Program-made: the position numbers and the translations under genes
From: Nitrosomonas sp.
Lineage (GTDB): Bacteria; Pseudomonadota; Gammaproteobacteria; Burkholderiales; Nitrosomonadaceae
Assembly: GCA_017879645.1 (NCBI GenBank)
Contig: JAAEXZ010000019.1
Location: forward strand, 1 to 34,211
DNA length: 34,211 nt
Reading direction: 5' to 3'
Part shown: positions 26,840-34,211 of the stretch, in pieces
Layout of the letters: each line of letters begins with the position of its first letter
Position numbering within the stretch: position 1 is the stretch's first letter
Notes under the pieces: model-generated
What the model was told of the DNA's origin: nothing
Seen by the model: only the letters and a program-made list of their open reading frames with translations
Database searches by the model: none

Positions 26840-28099
26840 TTAAAGTTTGAATTCGCTCAATTTCTTGGCAACCGCTACATTTTTGAGGCGAACATAGTCC
26901 GGTAGTCCATTTTTGTAGGGTGGATAATCTTCACCTTCGATGAGCGGTGTCAGATAATCGCGGCACGCTTGGCTGATGCCAAATCCATCTTCGCTGATAT
27001 AGTCGGCAGGCATCATTTTTTCCACATTGGCTACGTTTGAGAGTTGTGCCATGCCTACTGACCAACGATAGGGTGAATTGGATTCACGCACGATCGTTGG
27101 CATCACTGAATTGTGTCCGGCTATGGCATATTCCACGGCGGCCTTGCCCATCGCGTAGGCTTGTTCGACGTCCGTTTTGGATGCAACGTGTCGTGCTGCA
27201 CGCTGTAGGTAGTCTGCGACCCCCCAGTGGTATTTCAGGCCCAGTCCTTCCTTGATGATATTGGCCACGACAGGCGCGACACCACCTAGTTGCGCATGAC
27301 CAAACGCATCACGCAGTCCTTGATCGGAAAGGAAATTGCCATCGCTGCCCTTGACACCCTCGGACACGACAACCGAACAGTAACCGAATTCCTTGACGCA
27401 ATGATCAATCTTGGCCAAGAATTTTTCCTTGTCGAACGTGATTTCAGGGAACAGGATCACGATCGGAATCTCGCAATCGGGGCTGGAAGCCAATCCACCT
27501 GCTGCAGCAATCCATCCTGCATGGCGGCCCATGACTTCAAGTACAAAAACCTTGGTCGATGTCTTGGACATGCTTGCCACGTCAAAGCTGGCTTCGCGTG
27601 TCGAGACTGCAATGTACTTGGCTACGGAACCGAATCCTGGACAGCAGTCGGTGATCGGCAGGTCATTGTCGACAGTTTTAGGGACATGGATGGCTTGGAT
27701 CGGATAACCCAAGGTATCGGCCAATTGTGAAACCTTCAGGCAGGTATCGGCTGAGTCACCACCACCATTATAAAAGAAGTAACCGATATTGTGTGCTTTG
27801 AAAACCTCGATCAGGCGTTCGTATTCGCGACGGTTTTGCTCTAGGCTTTTCAGTTTGTAGCGACAGGAACCAAACGCACCCGATGGTGTATGCCGCAGTG
27901 CGGCAATGGCAGCCGCAGACTCTGCACTGGTATCAATCAGATCTTCGGTCAGTGCGCCGATGATTCCGTTGCGGCCGGCGTATACGGTGCCGATTTTGTC
28001 GGGATGCTGACGTGCCGTTTCCAAAACACCCGCTCCCGAGGCGTTGATTACTGCAGTAACCCCTCCGGATTGAGCATAAAAAGCATTTTTTATTGCCAT
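26840..28099 (-). CDS. pfp: Pyrophosphate-dependent 6-phosphofructokinase
   Basis: The enzyme interconverts fructose 6-phosphate and fructose 1,6-bisphosphate using PPi/Pi instead of ATP. The 419-residue protein has GGGDS (residues 112-116), where ATP-dependent enzymes have GGDGS. It also has PKTVDND (140-146), where the lysine marks PPi use; ATP enzymes have PGTIDND. MGRHAGWIAA is also present. The ATG at 28099 has an AGGAGAG site just upstream; an in-frame start seven codons earlier is rejected. With adk upstream and hppA downstream it suggests linked PPi metabolism. Confidence 0.93.
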   Translation of the reverse strand: MAIKNAFYAQSGGVTAVINASGAGVLETARQHPDKIGTVYAGRNGIIGALTEDLIDTSAESAAAIAALRHTPSGAFGSCRYKLKSLEQNRREYERLIEVFKAHNIGYFFYNGGGDSADTCLKVSQLADTLGYPIQAIHVPKTVDNDLPITDCCPGFGSVAKYIAVSTREASFDVASMSKTSTKVFVLEVMGRHAGWIAAAGGLASSPDCEIPIVILFPEITFDKEKFLAKIDHCVKEFGYCSVVVSEGVKGSDGNFLSDQGLRDAFGHAQLGGVAPVVANIIKEGLGLKYHWGVADYLQRAARHVASKTDVEQAYAMGKAAVEYAIAGHNSVMPTIVRESNSPYRWSVGMAQLSNVANVEKMMPADYISEDGFGISQACRDYLTPLIEGEDYPPYKNGLPDYVRLKNVAVAKKLSEFKL

Positions 28100-28189
28100 A
28101 TTTCTCTCCTGATTAATCAAATCGTAAATCTGCTATTTGTATTTCAGTATTCCACTGATGAGACAAGTACTCGTACTCAAAACAAAATC

Positions 28190-28211
28190 CGGGTATGAGC
28201 AGCCATACCCG
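28190..28211 (-). terminator. Intrinsic terminator after adk
   Basis: On the reverse strand, CGGGTATG and CATACCCG form a perfect 8-bp stem with a six-base loop, followed by the T-rich tract GATTTTGTTTTG. It lies 30 bp after the adk stop and before pfp, so adk and pfp may be separate transcripts or only partly joined. Confidence 0.65.
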
Positions 28212-28241
28212 ACTCTATTGCAAGATGAAACAAAACGGGGG

Positions 28242-29112
<871 letters not shown>

Positions 29113-30150
29113 ATGGACGAAAACAGAAGCAAAGCGCTGGATGCTGCACTTGCCCAAATTGAAAAGCAATTCGGCAAGGGTTCGATCATGCGATTGGGTG
29201 CGAACGATGTCGCTTATGATATACAAGTGGTTTCTACTGGTTCGCTGGGGCTCGATATAGCGCTGGGTGTGGGTGGTTTGCCACGGGGGCGTATCATCGA
29301 GATTTATGGTCCCGAGTCGTCAGGAAAAACGACACTGACGCTACAGGTCATTGCAGAAATGCAAAAAGTGGGTGGAACCGCAGCTTTTATCGACGCCGAA
29401 CACGCACTCGACCCATTGTATGCCCAAAAGATCGGTGTCAATGTAAAGGATCTGCTGATTTCCCAACCGGATAATGGTGAGCAGGCACTGGAAATCGCTG
29501 ACATGTTGGTACGCTCGGGTTCTGTTGACATCATTGTTGTGGATTCAGTGGCAGCGCTGACACCACGGGCAGAAATTGAGGGTGACATGGGGGATCCGCA
29601 AATGGGGCTTCAGGCTCGGCTGATGTCACAGGCGCTGCGCAAGCTGACGGCCAACATCAAGCGCAGCAATACAATGGTGATTTTCATCAATCAGATTCGC
29701 ATGAAAATCGGTGTAATGTTTGGTAATCCCGAAACCACCACAGGGGGAAATGCGCTGAAATTCTATGCTTCCGTGCGCCTGGATATTCGCCGTACCGGTT
29801 CCATCAAGAAAGGCGAGGAAACCATTGGTAATGAAACACGTGTGAAAGTGGTCAAGAACAAGGTTGCTCCGCCCTTCAAGCAGGCCGATTTTGATATTCT
29901 GTACGGCGAAGGAATCTCGCGCGAAAGCGAAATCATCGAACTGGGTGTACTGCACAAGCTGATTGACAAATCCGGTGCCTGGTATGCCTATCAGGGTGAG
30001 AAAATCGGTCAGGGCAAGGACAATGTGCGTGAATTCCTTAAAGAACACAAGGAAATGGCGCAGGAAATAGAGCAAAAGATCCGTTCGATCGTTGGCATCG
30101 CCGATCCCGGTAAAAATGCTGGCGAAAAAAAAGCAGATAAAGATAACTAG
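29113..30150 (+). CDS. recA: Recombinase RecA
   Basis: RecA forms filaments on single-stranded DNA for homologous recombination and SOS signalling. The 345-residue protein begins [22 protein letters not shown] and has Walker A GPESSGKT (66-73). The conserved blocks [25 protein letters not shown] and [14 protein letters not shown] follow, with a lysine-rich acidic tail. An ACAGGA site precedes the ATG. recX follows after five bases. Confidence 0.98.
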   Translation: MDENRSKALDAALAQIEKQFGKGSIMRLGANDVAYDIQVVSTGSLGLDIALGVGGLPRGRIIEIYGPESSGKTTLTLQVIAEMQKVGGTAAFIDAEHALDPLYAQKIGVNVKDLLISQPDNGEQALEIADMLVRSGSVDIIVVDSVAALTPRAEIEGDMGDPQMGLQARLMSQALRKLTANIKRSNTMVIFINQIRMKIGVMFGNPETTTGGNALKFYASVRLDIRRTGSIKKGEETIGNETRVKVVKNKVAPPFKQADFDILYGEGISRESEIIELGVLHKLIDKSGAWYAYQGEKIGQGKDNVREFLKEHKEMAQEIEQKIRSIVGIADPGKNAGEKKADKDN

Positions 30151-30155
30151 ATCTC

Positions 30156-30614
30156 ATGGATTCGCGATCAGACCTGGAGAATCGTGCCTTGCGCTATCTT
30201 GCCCGGCGTGAATATTCACGTCTGGAATTGCGGCAAAAACTTTCCACGCATCCTCATGGTCATGCACCTGAAGTGCTTACCGAGGTGCTGGACAAGCTAG
30301 AGCAAGCGGGTTATCTATCTGCACAGCGCGCGGTCGAACAGATCATCCGTAATCGCAGGTCGCGTTTTGGTAGCCAGCGCATTCTACACGAGCTGAAAAC
30401 CAAGGGATTTGATGATCACACCATCGACATGGCCCTGTCCGGGTTGCACGCTACTGAAACAGAGGCAGCCGTAGCGGTCTGGCAAAAAAAATTTGGAGTG
30501 CTGCCCGGTAGCAGGGAAGAACGGGCTAAGCAGATTCGTTTCATGATGAGCAGAGGGTTTTCGATGAAAATGATCAATCAGGTCTTTAGTCAGGTGAGTG
30601 AGGGCGGTAGATGA
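30156..30614 (+). CDS. recX: RecA regulatory protein RecX
   Basis: RecX limits RecA filament growth. The 152-residue, highly basic and helical protein shows the repeated three-helix pattern: RALRYLARREYSRLELRQKL, VLDKLEQAGYLSAQRAVEQIIRNRRSRFG and IRFMMSRGFSMKMINQVF. Length and position directly after recA agree with the family. Its TGA overlaps the ATG of the next gene (ATGA at 30611-30614). Confidence 0.95.
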   Translation: MDSRSDLENRALRYLARREYSRLELRQKLSTHPHGHAPEVLTEVLDKLEQAGYLSAQRAVEQIIRNRRSRFGSQRILHELKTKGFDDHTIDMALSGLHATETEAAVAVWQKKFGVLPGSREERAKQIRFMMSRGFSMKMINQVFSQVSEGGR

Positions 30615-30970
30615 AGAAATCACTGATGTTCATGTGCTTGGGCATGCTGTGGATGATCCATCCGGTTCAGGCGGATGGCATTGTTTCGGTTCAGCAGATC
30701 CAGACTGCACCGGTCAATTATGATGGTAAAGAAGTAAAGTTGCGGGGGATTGCAAAAAATGCTACGCGCTTGCCCATGGTCGATCTGAAATCCTATGTGC
30801 TGGCAGACAGTAGCGGGGAAATCACTGTGTTGACCGAATCTGATCTGCCGAGAATGAATGAAGAAATCACCATCAGAGCCAAGGTCAAAATCCTCGCCAT
30901 CGTCAAGGGTGAAGCCATGGGATTGACCGTTACCGAATTGGAACGATACGAGCAGCAACAAGAATTATGA
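30611..30970 (+). CDS. Exported OB-fold-like hypothetical protein between recX and alaS
   Basis: The 119-residue protein has a signal peptide (about 1-21, HPVQADG). A small beta-rich domain follows: [40 protein letters not shown] and [31 protein letters not shown]. The pattern resembles bacterial OB-fold envelope proteins, but I cannot assign a family. It overlaps recX at its start and alaS at its stop by four bases each (ATGA). It is therefore translated in line with a DNA-repair regulator and a tRNA synthetase, though it seems to be exported. Confidence 0.75.
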   Translation: MKKSLMFMCLGMLWMIHPVQADGIVSVQQIQTAPVNYDGKEVKLRGIAKNATRLPMVDLKSYVLADSSGEITVLTESDLPRMNEEITIRAKVKILAIVKGEAMGLTVTELERYEQQQEL

Positions 30971-33564
30971 AAAGCAGTGAAATCAGAAAGCAATTCCTGG
31001 ATTTTTTCGCATCGCATGGGCATGCGATCGTAGCTTCCAGTCCGCTGGTTCCCGGCAATGATCCGACATTGCTGTTCACCAATGCCGGTATGGTACAGTT
31101 CAAGGACGTGTTTCTGGGACAGGACACACGCCCTTACGTACGGGCAGCCAGCTCACAGCGTTGTGTGCGTGCTGGCGGTAAGCATAACGACCTGGAAAAT
31201 GTCGGCTATACGGCGCGACACCATACGTTCTTTGAAATGCTGGGTAATTTCAGTTTCGGCGATTACTTCAAACGCAATGCCATCCTTTTTGCCTGGGATT
31301 TCCTGACTCAAGTGCTCAAAATACCGCACGACAAACTTTGGGTTACGGTATATGCGGAAGACGATGAAGCCGCAGACATCTGGTTGAATGAAGTGGGTGT
31401 TGAGGCGGAGCGAGTGGTGCGTATCGCCACCATGGATAACTTCTGGCAAATGGGAGATACCGGTCCATGCGGACCATGTTCCGAGATTTTTTATGATCAT
31501 GGCCCGGAAGTTGCCGGCGGTCCGCCCGGCTCACCCGATGCCGACGGCGATCGCTATATCGAGATCTGGAATCTGGTATTCATGCAATATAACCGCGACA
31601 GCTCAGGTACGTTGCATCCGTTACCGAAACCATCGGTGGATACCGGTATGGGATTGGAGCGGATTTCCGCAGTCATGCAGCATGTGCACAGCAATTACGA
31701 TATTGACCTGTTCCAGAGCCTGATCCAGGCTGCGGCTCGGGCCACGAATACGCGTGATCTGACTGATAATTCCCTTAAGGTCATTGCCGATCACATTCGT
31801 GCTTGCGCCTTCCTGATTACCGATGGCGTTATCCCGGGCAGTGAAGGCCGGGGTTATGTGTTGCGCCGGATCATTCGTCGTGCCATTCGTCATGGCTATA
31901 AGCTGGGGCAGAAACAGCCTTTTTTTCATCAACTGGTCGAGGATTTGAGCTTGGCGATGGGACAGGCTTATCCGGAACTGGTTGCCGCCAAAGTGCGGGT
32001 AACCGCTGTCTTGCTTCAGGAAGAGGAACGTTTTGCGGAAACACTGGAGCATGGCATGCAAGTGCTAGAAGGTGCTCTGAAGGAGGGTTTCAGCGTACTG
32101 GATGGTGAAACGGCATTTCGTCTGTATGACACCTTTGGTTTTCCCATCGATCTGACTGCCGATATTGCCCGTGAGCGGGGAATTACGGTTGATCAGGCCG
32201 GATTTGACAAAGCCATGGCGCGGCAGCGCGAACAAGCCCGGGCAGCTAACAAGTTCACCATGCAGGAAGGCATCGACTATTCGGGGAGTCAAACAACCTT
32301 TCGCGGTTATGATGCCTTGCAATACGAGGGGCAAGTCCAGGCCATCTACAAGCAGGGTAGCGCAGTCGATTTCATTGAAGCTGGCGATGAGGCGGTGGTA
32401 GTGCTCGATCAAACGCCATTTTATGCTGAATCGGGTGGACAGGTCGGCGATAGTGGCGAGCTGTTGACAACCAATGGTACCTTTGCGGTGACCGATACGC
32501 AGAAAGTCCAGATGGGCGTGTTTGGGCACAAGGGGCTGTTACGTAGCGGACGTCTAGTAGTACGCGATACAGTGCAGGCAAGGGTCAATCCGGTTACGCG
32601 TGTGAGTATCGCCAACAATCACTCGGCGACGCATTTGCTGCATGCCGCTTTGCGTCAGGTACTGGGTACGCATGTTACCCAAAAGGGTTCTCTGGTCGAT
32701 GCCAATCGTGCGCGTTTTGATTTTTCGCATAATGCGCCATTGACTGTTGAAGAGATTCGCGAAACCGAGCGTCTGGTCAATGAACAGGTTCGCAATAACT
32801 GCGTCGTTGAAGCTTCAACCATGAAGTACGATGATGCCATCAAGCGCGGTGCCATGGCACTGTTTGGTGAAAAATATTCGGATGTGGTGCGCGTCATCGG
32901 CATGGGCGAGTTTTCCACCGAATTGTGTGGCGGTACGCATGTACCGCAGGTCGGCCAGATCGGTTTGTTCAAAATCATCAGCGAATCCGGTGTGGCGGCA
33001 GGTATTCGCCGGGTGGAAGCCGTAACCGGAAAGTCGGCTGTGGAATATGTGCAGCAACGTGAGGCGCAGTTGCAGGAGATCGCACAAACCCTGAAAACCA
33101 ACCCTCAGGAAATCACAAACAAAATTGCCCAGATGCTGGAGCATGCGCGGCAAGCTGAGAAAGAACTCATGCGTCTCAAATCCAAGCTGGCCAGTTCCCA
33201 GGGCAATGACCTGACTGCACAAGCCAGGGAGATAAACGGCATTCAGGTGCTGGCTGCACAACTGGATAATGCGGATGCCAAGGTTTTACGTGAAACCCTG
33301 GATCAGTTGAAAGACAAATGGCCAACCTGTGCAATTGTTCTGGGTGCTGTTGCAGATGACAAAGTAGTTTTGATTGCAGGCGTCAGTGCCGATGTCACGC
33401 AACGCATCAAGGCAGGTGAGCTGGTCAATTTTGTTGCCCAGCAAGTCGGCGGCAAAGGAGGGGGGCGCCCCGATATGGCACAGGCGGGCGGAACTCAACC
33501 GGAGCACTTGACGACAGCATTAACCAGTGTGCAGGACTGGGTTACCCAAAAATTGGCATCATGA
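30967..33564 (+). CDS. alaS: Alanyl-tRNA synthetase
   Basis: The 865-residue enzyme has the catalytic core beginning [27 protein letters not shown], with class II motifs including [43 protein letters not shown] (about residues 58-100). The editing domain has the zinc/editing histidines in [10 protein letters not shown] and the CGGTH motif ([14 protein letters not shown]). A C-terminal coiled/DHHA1 domain ends with [23 protein letters not shown]. It is full length. Its ATG overlaps the preceding stop. Confidence 0.97.
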   Translation: MKSSEIRKQFLDFFASHGHAIVASSPLVPGNDPTLLFTNAGMVQFKDVFLGQDTRPYVRAASSQRCVRAGGKHNDLENVGYTARHHTFFEMLGNFSFGDYFKRNAILFAWDFLTQVLKIPHDKLWVTVYAEDDEAADIWLNEVGVEAERVVRIATMDNFWQMGDTGPCGPCSEIFYDHGPEVAGGPPGSPDADGDRYIEIWNLVFMQYNRDSSGTLHPLPKPSVDTGMGLERISAVMQHVHSNYDIDLFQSLIQAAARATNTRDLTDNSLKVIADHIRACAFLITDGVIPGSEGRGYVLRRIIRRAIRHGYKLGQKQPFFHQLVEDLSLAMGQAYPELVAAKVRVTAVLLQEEERFAETLEHGMQVLEGALKEGFSVLDGETAFRLYDTFGFPIDLTADIARERGITVDQAGFDKAMARQREQARAANKFTMQEGIDYSGSQTTFRGYDALQYEGQVQAIYKQGSAVDFIEAGDEAVVVLDQTPFYAESGGQVGDSGELLTTNGTFAVTDTQKVQMGVFGHKGLLRSGRLVVRDTVQARVNPVTRVSIANNHSATHLLHAALRQVLGTHVTQKGSLVDANRARFDFSHNAPLTVEEIRETERLVNEQVRNNCVVEASTMKYDDAIKRGAMALFGEKYSDVVRVIGMGEFSTELCGGTHVPQVGQIGLFKIISESGVAAGIRRVEAVTGKSAVEYVQQREAQLQEIAQTLKTNPQEITNKIAQMLEHARQAEKELMRLKSKLASSQGNDLTAQAREINGIQVLAAQLDNADAKVLRETLDQLKDKWPTCAIVLGAVADDKVVLIAGVSADVTQRIKAGELVNFVAQQVGGKGGGRPDMAQAGGTQPEHLTTALTSVQDWVTQKLAS

Positions 33565-33595
33565 GTTCCCACTACTGTTCTTTTCTGAATATTTC

Positions 33596-33929
33596 ATGAA
33601 AAATCTACTGAGCATCGGAATCTTTTGTATGGCTCTATCGCTAATGACTGGATGCGGTACGGTCAATACAGTAATCCGTGATGATTCGGTGGCAAAGTAC
33701 AATCTTAAGCAAGCCAGAACTTCCTGTGAAGCAATACCTCGGGTTTATAGTGGGGTTGCTTACGATATTTGCATTTTGCGTGGCAAACCGTCACGGACGA
33801 CGCTGTGGTTTGGGTCGATACCCGGAGCTCATATTCATTGATTTGGCGCTATCCGGTGTACTGGATACGGTTGCTCTGCCTTTTACAGTTTTTGGGCAAA
33901 TGTGGACGGGCTCGATTCCTGTGCAGTAA
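33596..33929 (+). pseudogene. Frameshifted YceK/YidQ-like lipoprotein
   Basis: Frame 1 from ATG 33596 encodes a signal peptide with lipobox LMTGC, then CEAIPRVYSGVAYDICILRGKPS, and stops at 33841. The remainder of the family, IDLALSGVLDTVALPFTVFGQMWTGSIPVQ, is in the +1 frame and stops at 33929. Joining the two gives about 110 residues, the usual length of YceK/YidQ lipoproteins. The break lies between about 33795 and 33835 and is consistent with one inserted base (or two lost). It may be a true mutation or a sequencing error; no slippery heptamer was seen there. It lies 31 bp after alaS. Confidence 0.7.
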
Positions 33930-33947
33930 CCATGTGGGCTATTGATT

Positions 33948-34211
33948 TTAGTAAGTGGTGGATTTGAAATGAGAATTTCTCCGGGATAACTTGCGAGCAT
34001 GATATAAAGTAATCGTGCTCATGATGGTCCGATGACTGGATGACATTTCGAGGGATTGGAATCCTGCGTGAGCGATATAAAGTGGTATTCGTCCGAGAAC
34101 ATGATCGTATATCTCTTCAAACCAGCGTATACCCCAGGAGATCAACCCCATGATGCGGTCTTGTGGGGGACCGAAATCCGCAATGTGTAACTGGCCGCCG
34201 GGTTTCAGCAC
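33948..34211 (-). CDS. SAM-dependent methyltransferase, C-terminal part (cut by window edge)
   Basis: The reverse-strand frame enters from the right edge and stops at 33948. It starts in the middle of a class I methyltransferase: MLKPGGQLHIADFGPP is the motif after strand 4-5 (LKPGG) found in UbiE-like enzymes. The last 70 residues are the C-terminal cap. The SAM-binding part lies outside the window, so the substrate cannot be named. Confidence 0.72.
   Translation of the reverse strand: MLKPGGQLHIADFGPPQDRIMGLISWGIRWFEEIYDHVLGRIPLYIAHAGFQSLEMSSSHRTIMSTITLYHARKLSRRNSHFKSTTY

Overview
The window looks like the chromosome of a betaproteobacterium, most likely a Nitrosomonas-type ammonia oxidiser (Nitrosomonadaceae). 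This is an inference from protein families and gene order, not a database match. Supporting features are the recA-recX-alaS block, a PPi-dependent phosphofructokinase next to a proton-pumping pyrophosphatase, cutA-dsbD, a copper-protein/cytochrome group and a CysTWA sulfate importer. No transposase, phage gene, CRISPR array, rRNA or tRNA gene was seen.

Layout. 1-913 (-): N-terminal part of a transmembrane chemoreceptor, cut by the left edge. 914-1373: non-coding. 1374-1571 (-): small membrane protein. 1724-4646 (+): cutA, dsbD and a TlpA-like thioredoxin, a periplasmic thiol-redox group. 4906-5615 (+): a BON-domain lipoprotein followed by a decayed copy of itself. 5676-6053 (+): DUF2784 membrane protein. 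6054-6959 (-): ttcA. 7113-8599 (+): cupredoxin, DUF411 protein and lipoprotein cytochrome c. 8637-9869 (+): cca with a TTG start.

10106-17318 (+): a probable sulfate-uptake operon: YezD-like DUF2292 protein, alginate-export-type outer-membrane porin, sbp, DUF2325 protein, degenerate EAL protein, cysT, cysW, cysA. The porin could admit the anion through the outer membrane, Sbp could capture it and CysTWA import it. The DUF2292, DUF2325 and EAL proteins are accessory and possibly regulatory. This is the most unusual assembly in the window. The DNA before the DUF2292 gene holds a 20-bp palindrome, and the leader before the porin can fold into several hairpins.

17607-21286 (-): lolC/E-type permease, lolD and an exporter-type ABC transporter. 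21483-22919 (-): secreted serralysin-like metalloprotease with RTX repeats. 23081-23464 (-): TIGR04073-like small exported protein. 23761-24462 (+): Crp/Fnr regulator with a perfect inverted repeat upstream. A bidirectional terminator separates it from hppA.

24550-28901 (-): adk, pfp and hppA, linking adenylate balance with PPi-based glycolysis and PPi-driven ion pumping. adk appears to lack any ATG/GTG/TTG start and probably begins at ATC or ATT behind a good ribosome binding site. 29113-33564 (+): recA, recX, a 119-residue exported hypothetical protein and alaS; the last three are joined by ATGA stop/start overlaps. 33596-33929 (+): a YceK/YidQ-like lipoprotein gene broken by a frameshift. 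33948-34211 (-): C-terminal end of a methyltransferase, cut by the right edge.
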